A DNA stretch of 64,000 nt from Cyanophora paradoxa. Taxonomy: Eukaryota > Glaucocystophyceae > Cyanophorales > Cyanophoraceae. The number at the start of each line of letters is the position of its first letter. Within the stretch, counting starts at the first letter, position 1. The position numbers and the translations under genes were made by a program. This document shows, one piece after another, positions 1 through 13,100 of the stretch. The notes beneath the pieces were generated by a model, which worked only from the letters and a program-made list of their open reading frames with translations, was not told where the DNA came from and made no database searches. The stretch is taken from assembly GCA_004431415.1 (NCBI GenBank), contig QPMI01000657.1, positions 1 to 64,000 on the forward strand, read 5' to 3'.

Positions 1-3000
1 CGCAGGCCTTGGGGTAGGCTGCGCGCTCAGCGGGGGCCGTATTGGGGTTCCGGTGCGGGCGTGACTATTTTGGGCCTGGATGGGCCTGCAATGGCTTCAT
101 CTTGGGGGGCGCGGTCTGTCTCGCTGGTTTTGGGGGGCGACACTGGAGCGGTACATTTTCCTTTGCGTTTGTGCTGCGCCAGGGCTTCGGGGAGGCAGCA
201 GCGTAACCGCACCGGCAGCTGAGGGGGGCATCCCGTGGCAGTTCTCCCGGGGCCAGCGCAGCCACCGGTATTGCCCGGGGCTGCTCGGGCTGGGAGGCGG
301 TGCTCGTGGGCGCCTCCGTATCCAAGGCCTGCGAGCCTAGAATCCGAGAAAGAATGAGGCCGCGCCAGGTGGCGCAGTTAGACACAGTGCCCGTGAAGGA
401 GGGTGTGTAGGCCGTGGGGTCATGTTCCAGAGCACGGACAAGTATTTCGGCGAAGGCACAGACGAAAATCCCGCAGTTGAAGCGATCGTTTTGGGCCGGG
501 ATGGGGAATCGGGTGGCTGAGGGGAGGGCCAGGTGAGAGCGTCGTCGGCGCCGGTCGAGGAGCCTAGGGCTGCGCATTCGCGCTCCATGTTGAGCCATTT
601 TAGGAGGGGCAGGAGTTGACGGCGGGCCTCTTCGGGGCCCGGGAGATTGTATCCATCGTATAGTTCAGCACGGCGAGCACGGAGATGGAGGGCTGCAAGG
701 ATCCAGTGGCCCGGGGTGTGGATAGGGAAGAGTAATAGGTCATAGTCAAAGACATTAATTCCGCGCCCAGCGGTGCGACGGCGCAGGCGGGCGCTGCCCG
801 CCGGCGTTATTGTCTGGGGAATAGCGGCGTAGAAAGTGTGCGGGAAAAGTAAGACGCGTCGGCGAGGGTTAATTTCTCCGCTCGCAAGAAGGTTTAGTCG
901 GGCAAGGTAGTAGTTGATGACGTCGGCGTTCACCCAGGACGAGCCGTTCAGCGTGGCTAGGTCATGGAGCGATACGGAGGCACTGCCAAACAGTGCAGCG
1001 GGGCCGCTGCGGGCTGCCGGGAGCTCTCGGACTGCGCTGTTGGGTAGAGCGCGGGTAGGGGAGCGGCGTACTTGGGCCCAGGCGGCACGTAATGCAGGTG
1101 GGGACGGCGGAGCCGGCCACCCTGCATTACTGGCATTAATATTGGTGATGCTGTTAGCAGCTGCCGGCCTAGCTACAGGTCTAGGTCTCGGGCTCGAGCT
1201 CGGGGCGGCGGTAGGGGGCACCGGCGTTGCGGGTATCGCTGTTGTAGGGGGGGCCGTGGCCGGCCACGGTGCTGGGGGAGCAGCGCGGGTTCGAGAGCGG
1301 CGCGACTGGCTGACTAATTGTAGGTCTGATGAGAGGGTGAGCTGGCCGTTGGGTATCCGTCGACGCGGGGCCGGGGCCACCACGGTCGAGGGGCTCGTGG
1401 GCTCATCCCTAATCCTGGCTGGCATCGACCTCGCCGGTGAGGGCTCAGCAGGGCGCGAGGGTCGAGGTGCATGAGTTTGGCGGCGAGTAATCCCGTGTCG
1501 GCGTTGCCAGGACTGGACTTCGCTATTGCGAGCCTTCCAGATTGCTTGGGTGTAGTCTATGATGGTGGCCATAATTGCGTTGGCGCATTTAAGCGCCGCC
1601 GGTCTACGTACATCTAAGTAAATCAGGGCAGGGATGAGGCTACGAGGAAGGAGGAGCCTGACGGTGTGGCGGGGAGAATCGCAGGCAAGGTCGGCGAAGA
1701 GTTTGCTGCCGAGGCTTTGCCACTGATCGGGCAGGCCATAGAGTGGCTGCGTGAGGTGCGAAGGAAGGGGGCCCGGCCGTTGGCGCTGACGCTCTGACCA
1801 TCCCCAGTTTGCATCGTCAGCCAGTGCAAAGGCCGGGAACAGTTGGCGCAGCAACAGTCCGTCCTGGCGCAGGGCCGGGGGCAGCTTGTAGGCTGGGTCG
1901 CCAGCTGCAGCCGCATCGACTGCAGTTTTTAGGCGTTGAGACGATATGGTTTCGTACAATAGGTTGAATATCTTAGTTTGGGCTTCGATACGGAGGGTGC
2001 GTGTTGCTGGGCAGAGACCAAAGGCGTGGTCGTGGGTTTCAGGCGTCCCGCTAACGATAGGGGGGGCCGCGGTGCCTGGCGTGCGTCTCGTGCGGCCGGG
2101 TCGCCGTTGGGGCCGTTCCGGATCCCACCGTCTTCCTCGGGGTCGGACGCAGGCGGCTGCCATGGCGGGGCTGGGGTGGGCCGGCCGTCTGGGCCTAGCA
2201 CGGACGCGCAGCCTGCGCGAACACAGAGTCCATTTGGATTTATTGCACTATAGAGATGGGGAGCGTCCCGGGCACGTTCACCCATGAGGGGTGCGAGTCC
2301 GGAGCTGAATTTCGTGATTTGAGCAAGCCTCGCATTCAGGGGGTGCGATGCATCGCGGGAGAGCCTTTCTTGCGGTATTCGCGGGCGAGGCGCGCACGGT
2401 CGACCGGACTGCCCAAATGGCATTTTTCGGTTGCAAGGAGACGGGAGAAAGTTCCGAAATTCGCACGTATTTTTTTACGTGTGCTCGCGGGTCAGACTCA
2501 ACTCTGTAAACTCTACGAAATGTCGTAGTTCTCGTTCCAGCAGCGCGGGGGCGAAAAGAGTAGGACCATGTCAAATCCGCCAGGGGAAAGACCGGCTCCC
2601 GGCGGGCGTGCCACGCGCGTTTTGATGCAACTGTTGCGGCCGGGGACGGGTCTTCGGGGTCAGATTGCCAGGCTGCTTCCTCAGGTCAGCCCAGGAAGAA
2701 AGTTCCCGGCCGTCGAGTGCCTGCCGGGAGAGGTCTGCGCTGGGTGCAGAGCCAGTGCCGCAGCGGCGAGGCGGTCGGCTCGTGCGTTGTCCCGATCAAA
2801 TGCACGGTTTGGAACCCGTTCTTCTTCCACCAGCAGGGGCAGGCTTGGTAGTCCTGGTGTATGCTGACCTAGCGCAGCCCGGGCTTCGCGCCGCCTCTGT
2901 CGTTCTGCTCGCCTGGAGGCACGAGACGCTTGCTGCATTTGGTGACGGCTCGGCGGGCGTTCCGACGGTGGATGTGGGCAGTGCCCGCGCGAAGTGCTCG

Positions 3001-6000
3001 GAGATATAGTTGTAGGCGCCGGTTAGCGGTTCGCGCGCCCTTCGTATACTCCCGTGCGGGGCCATATTGAGCTATCAGTTCCGCCTCCGTAGGTTCGGGA
3101 GCGACCGGTCTCGGTCAGAGAGGTAGGATTCGTATGAGTCTGCGTCTGATTCCGAGTCGTGGTCGCCACTTCAGCGGGGGCGGCAGCCGGGCGCGGCGGC
3201 GCCGAGTTATATATTCTTCTGGTGGGCTTTGACTTTGACAAGACGTTCTTCGTATAGCATTCTGTCGGGTGCCACGGCCCTTGCTAGTGCAAGCCGGATG
3301 CACTGCACCTCAGCATACGCTTTAAGGTGATGGGAGTACGAGGCTCGAATGCAGCTGCGAAGGGTGGCGATGGCGCGATGCGAGACGTACTTGGAATAGT
3401 CCGCCATTGCAGTGAAAGCTGTCAGTTTTCACTGTGCAGCCTTCGGGAGAGAGCAGCAGGGCGGACAGGACGGCGAGAGCTCGCCTTTGTTATTGTTCAC
3501 TGTGCCAGGACACGGGGCCACGAAAAAGTCGCTGCCGTCGGTCGGATGGCGTCTGCAAGGCCGCGAAGTTCGCACCTGGTCAGTATCGACGCCGGTTGTG
3601 CCCAGCCGGTCAGCTAGTGCGTGAATTTGTTGACGGAGGCTATCCTCGCTGCGTGCGGGCAGCTTCGTCAGCTAGTGAGGCCGGGTTGCTCTCACGGGCC
3701 AGACGCCAGCGTAGGCCGTGAGTGCAGCTTCTGAGGCGGCGTCCATGGTACTGGCATCCGTGGCTGCGAGTCGGCGCTCGCGGTCGAGCGGGAGGGAGGT
3801 GCGGCCGAGCTCCGCGGCAATCAGGTCCAAAATGGGTCAGCATACTCTGACGATGGGATGCAGAAGTCGCTCAACTGTCGGCGTTGGGGGTAGGCCCGAG
3901 GCGCTGTCGGCGGGGGGACGGTCCCAGGGTCGCGAGCGGCGACTCCATCTGGCCGCTGGGGCGCCTCGTGATCATCTGGATCATAATTCCAGTCCTGTTC
4001 CCACGGGGGGAGGAAATGAGTGTCGCGGAACTCGGGCCACCACGTTATTTTATCTTCAAGGAAAATGCGAGCATGCTCGGCGACACGGCCTGACCGCGAC
4101 TCGGGGACCAGGCTCTGAAGTCGGGCGGGGTAGATGTAGGCTGTGTCTTCGGTCCAGCGGCACCGTTGGGAGGCCGGGTCTGAGTGGTCACATGCGCGCG
4201 GAGAGCCTCTGCTTCCGGCGTTTTCGCTGTGAAGCGGCTGTCGCATTCTTTGGGATCCATTATGCAGCGGAAGAAGGAGACGGTTCGCCGGTGGTGTCAT
4301 ATATGTGGTCCTCTCGGTCGTCCTGGCCTTTGTCTCGGCGGACCCAGTGTTCGAGCTCAACTAGGACGCGTTCTCTGCCGTCGTCAGCGTCAGTTGTCCG
4401 CCGATATTGCAGATGCGTCCTAGATACGCTTCCGTTGTCCAAACGAAGCCGCCGACTTTGTACTGGGCGAGAGCAGGCCGGCTTCAAGAAGGGTACGTTG
4501 GGCTGCAGCCGGATTTTGCGCAGGCTGCAGGTGCATGGGGAAGCGGAGACGACGGGGGATGGCGCGCGGGCCGACGGGCTGACATATTGCTCGGTGAACG
4601 ACGGGAACCAGGAGGAGGTCTATTGAGTCGCTGTTTAATTTTCCCGCTGCCCCATAAGCTAATCCAGTCGAGCACACTGACGCCGTCGGGCCCCGTGACG
4701 TCAGCAGCTGTGAGGATATCGTGGCGCCAAAGGAATGGTGCAGCCTCACGCAGGAGGCGCGGGGGGAGCAGTGTTGTGAGCACAAAGCGGCGTTCGAGCT
4801 GCGGGTGAGGCAGGGCCGGAACGAGATAGTCCTTGCCTGAGTCGAGTTTGTAGCCGGCGCGGGTCAGATTTCGCGCTACAGCTAGTGCAAAATTGTCTCT
4901 GTAGGCTGCGGGGCCCAGCTGTAAATTGGGGTAGCAGTATGGCGGAAGGGGAAGCCCCAGTTGCTCCTGCGCTGCGAAAATGCGGTGCATGATATACGGG
5001 AGAAGCAGGGGGTGGTTCGTGCGGATGGTTTCATCGAGCACGTGAATGGCCAGCTGTTCGTCCTCCGTTCTCTTGAGGCCGTAGAAGCCTCGGCTCCACA
5101 TGAGCGCGTTGGGCGTGGACCCCCTAAGGCGGGCATGATGTTTAGTGAGCGTCATCCAGAGAGTGTCGAGCTGGGCACATTGTCTCTCGGTAAAGGAAAC
5201 AATCTTGCAGGCGTAAGTGATGCGAGGGAGAAGGACGCTATTTACTATGTATATCGTCTCTTTGGCGGTGAGTTCTTACGCCTTAGTATCGCGCAGGCTG
5301 CCCGAGCTGTTGAGTATACAGCCTCAAATTGCCGCCGCCAGTCCAGATTTGCTGTCATCCAGACCCGAGCACCTTGAATGGTTTGTTCGGCGCAAGGACT
5401 TTGTCGGCCGGTTCTTTAGCATCGGGCGGGCCTAGTAGCGGGCAGACGGGCGTGGGAGACGTTGTTGTACGTAAATTCGTTTTCTTCGCGTTGAGGGCAA
5501 TATCATGTATCCAGAAGAATTCAGAGGCCAGGTCTGCGTGCAGCTGGATGCCCCGGGCTGTACCGCTAATAAGTACGGTGTCGTCTGCGTATGCTTGCCC
5601 CGGCGAGGTCACCCGAGGCAGGCGCGCTTCGCAGGCGTCGGGTGGGCGCGGGCAGGTTAGCGTCAGACGCAGAGGCGGCGGGCCCATGGAGTATTGGGTG
5701 CTCTCCGCAGCGCTGACTTCGCGTAAAGCCGATAGAAATACGTCATAGAAGATGAGCCAGTGAATTGGGGACTCGGTTCCTCCTTGCGGGAGCCCGCACT
5801 CCACATCGAAGGGTCAGTTGGGCCGTACCCTGTCGCGACGGACGCTGTACGTGATGTTGATATTTGTCCGTAGAGGCTTATGTACCGTTCGGGAATTTTT
5901 AGGCGGCGGAGTGCCATTTCCATGCTAGACCAGCTGACGCTGTCGTAGGCTCTGCGAATATCTAGCAGTAGCAGATAGATCGGTTTCGAGAATTGTTTTG

Positions 6001-8890
6001 CGTCCTCCAGTAGCGCGCGCAGCATGTACAGAGGCTCGTCGGTGGACTTGCCTCGAGTAAAGGCGAAGTTCGCGCCCTGTAATATGTCGTGTTGCGGAGA
6101 ACGCGCGAGAGGCGGTCAGTGAGGACTGCCGTCACGAGTTTCAGCGTGCATTCTTGGAGTGTAATGGGGCGGACATTGTCAGGGTGCCATCCCATTCCCC
6201 GCCCTTGGGATAAGACATATATTTCCGTGAAGAAGGGCGCAGGGACAGACGAGAGTTTTAGGATCAGATTTACCGTAGTGAGGATTACCTGGCGGCACGT
6301 CGGGAACAGGTTATCGGGTTCTTGGAGCGGCTCCGGTCCAGGCCCGCCTTGCGTAGTTCTTCGCAAGTTTTCTTTGAAAGGACCGGTGCCGTCCACAGCA
6401 TTTTTATCATTTCGTGGGAAAATCCCGAGGGCCCCGCCGCACCGTTTCGGAGAGAGCCGATGATTCGGTCCAGTTCGGCCTCGCTGGTGGGTTCCATTAG
6501 GTACACATAAATTGCATCATCAATATCCTGGCGCGGGGAGTGAAGTCGGCGCCATATTGAGGCCTCCTGTGCACATGTACTAAGTGGCAGCGCGCCCGGG
6601 TCCCTGTTCGCTGTGAGTGGGCTACGCTGCCGTGTCCAGGCATGCATGTGATGGCGTGCGAACTGTTTCACTGCATCTTCATTGCCGTATACCTGATATT
6701 CTCCAGCGTGGCAGAGGGAGAAGGAGGTAATCGGCCTGCGTTCTGGGGCTTCAAGTGTTTGGCGGAGGTATTGGGCGAGGTCTGTCTTGAACATGCGCTG
6801 CGAGCGCTCTCGGTTTGCTCTGATTGTCGTGGCTTCGAACGTTTAATGTGGGCCTGGACTTTGGTGTCCAAGGCCGAGGCCCAAGTGGTGAAGCTTGGAA
6901 AATAGTCGAGCCAGCTTGGTTGTCGGGCAGAGAATGGCGGCGGCACAGGGGGTAGTGGGAGTTTAAGATAGCCTGACCGCTTGTCTATTGGGAGTTTGTC
7001 AAGCCGGCGGTTGTGATTTGAGATTGCCCTGCGCAGGTCAGAGAGGGAGTGCCGTACGCGGCGCGGCGTGGAGTCGATCCCGTGGCGCGCCGCTTCCCAT
7101 GCCTTGCGCAGTTCCTGGGCCCTCGTGAGCAGGTTGGATTCGGGCGGCCGCGGCGGGAGAATTTTTGAGGGATTTTTGGGGGCGTAAAGATGCAAATACT
7201 GGCGATTGGCCGAGGTCACAGATGTGGGCGAGAGTGGATTTGAGGGCTTCGTGCAGGCGGGCTAGGCGGTCCTCTGGCGGGGTGCCGTCGTCGTCCTCCA
7301 GCGTTGCGAGTAGCTCTCGTACGCTAGCTGAGGACCCCGGCACCGGCTGCTGTAGCTTTTCTTCCAGTAGTTCTTTGAAGCGAATTTTTGTGAGCGATGC
7401 CTGTGTCGCGTACTTGAAACGCGGGGGGCCGGGCGAAGACGCTGGGGGCCCCAGTTTATATTTGATGGCCAGGGCCCGTTTACTGTACTCTGCAAGGAGT
7501 GGGAAATGGTCCGAGGGGAAAGGGGCGTTTCTAGGCGACGCTTGGGCCGCTCGAAGGGCGTTAGTCGCGACTTGGGATTGTAAGATGTAGTCGAGCCTGG
7601 TAGCATGGCGGAGCGTGCCATCTGGGGCGATGCCTCGAGGGTTGGGGTTGTCAGGAGCGTCAGGAAATATGAAGGTGATTTGGTCGTCGGTGCCCATGGC
7701 TGTGGCAGCGTCGGAGAGGGTCCAGTCGTGAAGCAGTTCATGCCACCAGCGGTGATCAGGTTCTCGTGTGGTCGCATATTGCCCCTGTCTGATTTTGCCC
7801 GTCTCGGGACAGAGGCAGCTGTTAAGAATCGCCAAGGAGGAAAAAGTGCGCGCGGGGGCGGAGCGCCCAGTCAGCGTACATGGTCGCGCGGAGATAGTCG
7901 AAGATTTTCGCACTTTCAGTAGACCGCGCCGTCCGACTTTCGCCGGGGGGAGGTACACGCTGGCGATAAAGATCTGAACATTATTTGCAAATCGAAGCTC
8001 ACAGCCGGCCACGCGGCCTGGCATTGTGTAGGTCTTAAAACAGTGCTTGGCCATATTTTCTGAGAGAAAAAGGGTTACGCCGGAGCCGCGGGGGAGGCTC
8101 GATTTTGGCGGAGTTTCTTCTGCGAGAGGGGCGGGGTGGGCGGGGCTCGAGCTGGGAGCTCCTGAGCACTAGTTGTGCGCGTGGCCGAGTCGGCGTGCAC
8201 GGACGTGAGCATGAGCCCCGATGTCACTGACCTGCGCATCGCTCTGACCGTAGCCTGGGTGCAGTTAAGTGATTGGACCCCTAATACGCTCAGCCCCCAG
8301 TCAAGCATATATTTCTGGATCTGGCCGACATGGTTGACGCTAGAGCAGGTGCGGGCGTTCCAGGTCGCGAGTCTCCAGTACTGGTCAGAGTCAAAGCGGC
8401 GGCGTATGATACCCGATTTTCGGTGAGTGCCCGCAGGTTTGGCTCCGAGGCGCTCGTGTGTAAACAGCTCGAGGGGAAATAGCGTGCGGAGCAGCGGCGC
8501 GGGACGGCCGCACCAGCGGGGCCAGGCGTGTTATATGCGGTCATGGGACTCTGGGCGGGTGGAACATTTTCTTGTGCCCCTGGTGCAGGCCAGACTCCAG
8601 GCCTGGGTTCTTCGCGGCGGTGCGCGGGGGGCGGGCCGGATAGCGCTGTCGTTGGATGCCATGATGCCGGGCTCGCGCGTGATGCATGGGCCAGCATGGC
8701 CGGGTCAGCTTGGCCCGCCGCGGCGAGGGCCGAGCCCGCTGCCGCTGCCTGGCGGCGCCACCCCGCATTCGCATGTGAGCCTCTAGCGCTGTGGTCATGG
8801 CAGCTATCGGGCCCGATTGACTGGTTGCTCCCGATTGGCGGGTGCACAATGAATGGCGACGACGACGTAGTGCCGGCGCTAGCGGCCGTC
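1..8890 (-). CDS. LINE-A ORF2 polyprotein, copy 1 (frame-broken, C-terminus off window)
   Basis: Same domain order as in copy 2. The endonuclease begins near 8,400 (WRLATWNARTC) and runs through GDLNS, RLDYIL and SDHFPL (about 7,510). The RT follows, with AYDSV near 5,940 and YADD near 5,590, then RNase H (TDGS near 3,540, AHQK near 3,220) and a Ulp1-type protease at about 430-960, whose catalytic Cys codon is at 473-475. The frame is interrupted by many one-base indels relative to copy 2. In places copy 1 has the better frame: at 385-390 an extra base lets the protein read past the protease into the C-terminal tail, whereas copy 2 stops. This pattern suggests that each copy is intact or nearly so and that some breaks are base-calling errors. 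The start codon is not determined. Confidence 0.8.
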
Positions 8891-10123
8891 CGGGAGGCAG
8901 AAAAAATTCTTTTTCTGTTCATGCATATGTCTTGGGGCCGGGGACTCGGACGGTTCGCCGGAGCCAGTGATCGAGCTCGCGGTAGGCGTCGCGGAGATTC
9001 GAATTCGGGTCGGGATCCAGCTGCAGCGCCGGCCGCGGCGTGCACCGCCGTGCAGTCTACAGTGCAGACCGTACACGTGCGGGCCACTGACAGTGAGGCT
9101 ACGTATGCTATGCTGGCGGTAGCGCCGGCGGCGCACATACACAGTGTCATACTGGTACTAGTAATTGTAGTGGCGGTGGCGCTAGCTGTTGTGATTGCCT
9201 TGGCGTACCCATCTTTGGCAGCCCTAGCTCTAGATCGGGATCTGGGGCCTGCTAGGTCGTGATCGGGGGGGCTGTTACTACTCAAGTTAAAGGTGGCGCC
9301 GGCGCCGGTGCGCGTGCCGGCGCCAGCTGTTTCGGTATCATATGCATTAGTGCTAGTGCAAGGCATTATAACTACTCGGAGCCGCGTATACGTATACGTA
9401 CGTGCCGACGGCGCCGTCAGGTCGAGGCCGGCATCGGCACCGGTACCGGCGTCGGCGTCGGTCCTCTGGCATCTTTGATCATGACAGGCTAGCCGGCGCC
9501 GGCGCCGTAGTACTAGTAGCTTCTGAGGTACAGGTCTGTAGCGGGGCCGGCTTCGGCACCGGCCTCGGGCTCCTGGCTTCGCTTAGGGACTAGCTGTCGT
9601 GTTACGTATACAGCAGGATCCGCGGCCTGCTGGGGCCGAGTCCGGGAGGCAGCGGTCGGTGTCGTAAGAACAGGCTGGCGCTTCAGGCCGGTGGTGCAGT
9701 CATGATTAGACTGTTCTCCTAGCGTGGCTGTCGAGCGTGCGCGAGCCCGGGCTAGCCGGATCCGCACAGTTGATGGGTACGTTTTCCACCCACGTACCCC
9801 TCTGGGCCTCGCGTGCAAGTCGTGATCGGGTCTAGATCTACAGGGCCAGGTGCGCGTCCGGCGCGTATGAGTACGGGTGTTCTCCTTTGGGTCCCCCACT
9901 GGTACCACCGCTCTGCACCTGTTTAGCTCTAGCTCGAGATCTGGATGTTGTGACTTCGGCGTCGAGGTGTCCGTACATGACGGGACTAGAGCTAGCGCTA
10001 TTACTGGTTCTGACGGGACTAGAGCTAGCGCTATTACTGGTTCAGGATCTAGGCCGGAGGGGCTTGGCTGCCTTACTCTTAGCTTGCTGTGGCTCGCGGC
10101 GGTTGGCGCTGGAGTTGCAGCTA
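8891..10123 (-). other. LINE-A inter-ORF spacer, copy 1
   Basis: Between the ORF1 stop (about 10,124) and the region leading into the endonuclease. The sequence is rich in short palindromes built from CTAG, GCGC and GTATAC. It holds a 33 bp tandem duplication at 9,979-10,044 and a roughly 310 bp segment (9,570-9,879) that also occurs alone at 18,964-19,267. A minus-strand frame stays open through most of it, but its composition is unlike a folded protein, so I treat the opening as a by-product of high GC. It could hold an internal promoter or a translation-reinitiation signal for ORF2; nothing in the sequence proves either. Confidence 0.55.
9979..10044. repeat. 33 bp tandem duplication in the LINE-A spacer
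   Basis: Two adjacent 33 bp units, starting at 9,979 and 10,012, differ at the last base. Both copies of LINE-A carry it (copy 2 near 55,914-55,979), so it predates their divergence. Confidence 0.9.
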
Positions 10124-13100
10124 GCTCAGTACTGCCAGGGCAGCCGCTGCTGTCCAGGGCCGCCGCCACCCCGGCCGGCGCCAGCCCCAAAGCCGCGGCC
10201 ACCACGTGCTCCTCGTCCACCCCTGCCGCCGGCGCCACGGCCTGGGAGTCCGCGCCCACCGCGGGGGGGGCCCATCCCGCCCCGGGCTCTCCCAGCAAAG
10301 CCGCCCCGGGGGAGGTCGCCCCAGATGATGTCCACCCCACGGCCACCGCGGCCATTGGCTGCGCCCGCCCCGCCGCGGGCATCCAGATGCCGGCTCCGCC
10401 GCGGGCTCCATGGGCTCCGCCAGCCCCGCCGCGGCCTCCAGCGCCGCCTGCACCGCCCCAGTCGCCTCCGGCCCTCCAAGTCCGCCACGGCCGCCCGCAG
10501 CCCCGCCGGGCCCCCGCCACGCGCTCCGCGGTAGGCAGCGTCCACATACAGTCCACCGCGCCCTCCGCCCGACCCCCAGGTGCTTGCCCTCCTGCAGCTG
10601 CCGGCTCGTCCCGGTTCCGCCGGTCGAGGGGCTGGCAGTTGTGTCCCCCCCCGAGCTCGCCACGGTAGTTGAGCAGGGGCTGGTTGATGTTGTTGACGCT
10701 GGTGAGGAAGTGTGCCGCGCACATGAGGGCTTCGGACTGGGGGAGGGGGATGACCACGTGCTGCCGGTAAGGATAATTATGTGAGATGGGGGGGGGGCCT
10801 CGGGCGGAGGGGAGGTGGGGGGTACCACATCGTGGGTGACCTCGAGAATGATGACCTGTCCCCCCCGCGCGTCGTGGAGGTCGAGGGCTCGGAGAGGGTT
10901 GGGTGCGCCGTGAAGCCCATGCGCTCGCGCCTCGCCGCCCACTGTTCGTCATCTAGATCCAGCACACGGAGCTGGCGGCCACCACCGGTGGAGTAACGCT
11001 CGCGTCAACCATCGAGGCTTGGACACCCACCTCGATCTGCGGGAGGGAGGGGTAAGCGCAAGTAGGGGGGGCTTTGCATGGGTAGGGCGGACAGAGGTGG
11101 GTACGGTCGGGTTGTCATGTACAGGACGCCGGCGGCCCGCAGGTCCATGATGAACTGCCGGTCCGGCACAAGCTGTGTGATGTCCAGCTGGCATTCGTTG
11201 CCGGGGAAGGGGACATGCTCCTGGTTGGCGTCGGCGTGCCCACAGCCGGCGTGGGCCCCGGCAAAGATGAGGACTCCGTTGAGGACATGCTTGCGGTCGT
11301 TGTTCCAGCAGAAGTCCGGGTCCGGGTCTTGGAAGCGGGGAGGTGATGAGGGCTGAGTTGTTGTCTGCGGCCAGGAGGTAGCCAACGTTTGCCTGCCAAG
11401 GGAGGGAGGGGAGAGTCAGAAGGGGGGTAAGGTGGTAAGAGCAGGTGGCAGGTCGGACCAGGAAGTTCTGCGCGGCCTGTGCGTGCGACGCCGGGATCAG
11501 GTAGCGGCTGTCGGCCGTTCGGGCACTTGACTGCCAGCTCGTTGTAGGCCACGACGACATCGTTGGCCTCGTACGCGTCGGGGTTGATGCCAGACGTGAG
11601 GGCGCGGAGCACTGTGTTCTTCATGAAGCTCGAGAGTGTCCCCCTCTCCATCTTGCGGCACCCTAGCTCGGCTTCGATCGCAAAGAACTCGGTGCTGGAC
11701 GCGGGGGCGTCAACGTGGATGCCGACTGAGAGCGGCCCTGTTGCGCCAAGCACGGCGAGCGTCGCGAGTTGCGGCGTGACCGGTGTAAGGAGCTGGGCTG
11801 CGCGCCGAGCCTCCGTGATGTTGGCATACTTGATTGCGATGCACGGGCTGGACTCCTCGATCCGGTCGCCGCAGACCACGTGGCCGCAGCGGAGGTCACA
11901 GCGTCGTCGGCGGTGCTGGATTCTGGCAGCGGCGGGAGGGGGTTGCGGAGTGCTGAGGGGTCGGCACCCTCGCCGATGCGGTGGTCCGGATGCGGGCCCG
12001 GTCGGCTTGGTGTGCGGCGGCGATGCGGCCCCGGATCTCATTGACCACCGCTCGGATCTGGAGGCCTTCCCGTCGGCATGTGGACCGTGCAGAGGCCAGG
12101 ATCTCGTCGCGGGTGTCTTGCGGGGCGTCTGGGGGGACGAGTCGCGAGGCCAGGCCGTCGCCGAAGAGGACCAGATAGACCTTTGCAGTGTTAGGTCCGG
12201 TCCCGTTGGCTGCTGCTGCCGGCCTGCCGCCGCCACCGCCTCCGCCGTACACGTTGCCGTCGCCTCCGGCCGGGCTTGCCCATCGTTGTCGCCGCCGTCC
12301 TCCCGTCCCAGTTGAGACGGCGTCCAGCACCGCCGGCCCAGTTTCCGCCGTCCCGTCCGCCTGGCCCGCCAGGCCCGTCGTTCCCGTCGCGTTGACCACC
12401 GTTGCGCGCAATGCGCTCGTCGTGCCGATCGCCGGCGCCGCGGGCCTGGCCGCCGTGTCCATCCCGTCCGCCGTGCCCGTTGCGGCCGCCGTGCTGGCCG
12501 GCGCGTTCACGTGCACCACCTACATGTACCCCCCCTGCGTCAGCGCTCTGGGCGCAGCCGTGCATGGGGCGGTGTGGGGCCTACCCTGGCCACCCCAGCA
12601 TCGTCATCGGCGCCCTGTGCTCCGCCATGCTGGCCATCTCCATGCTGTACCCCCCACCTCCAGCGCCACGGTCAGCATGCGCCTCTTCGATATCTCGGCC
12701 GTCTGCAGGGGCACCCACATGGTCGGCCCTCAGGCATTGGGCCCCAGCTTGCCAGGGCTCAGTGCGGTACTCACCGCGTTCTCGTGCATCCCCCATGTCG
12801 GCGTCACCCTCGGCGTCCCCTGCGTGGTGATCTTCGCCCTCGCCATCTGCGTGGGTGCCCGCCGCATTGGTGATCTGGGTGTCCCCCCCGCAGTATTCGG
12901 GGCAGTGCTCACGCTGGCCCATGCCGCCGTGTTCATCGTTGCGGTGTACCCCCCCCTCTCCAGCTCCACGGTCAGCGTCATCGTCTCGGTCGTCATCTCC
13001 TACGATAGTGCCCTCATGGTCAGTCCTTCTGATTGGAGGACGGTCGCTAGCACGGGGGCAGGGGCGGTGCGGACTCTCGTTCTCGTCGTCGGCGTCATTA

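Noticed and set aside
8528-9262. Plus-strand frame with a hydrophobic Val/Ala-rich end
   Set aside because: Antisense to the LINE-A ORF2 leader and spacer, with no independent coding evidence.
9877-10668. Plus-strand Pro/Ala-rich protein opposite LINE-A ORF1
   Set aside because: It mirrors the RGG-coding strand of ORF1; composition alone explains the open frame.
12510-12990. Repeated tgtacccccc blocks as introns on the plus strand
   Set aside because: The surrounding coding potential is on the minus strand within LINE-A ORF1, where these blocks encode Gly-Gly-Tyr segments.
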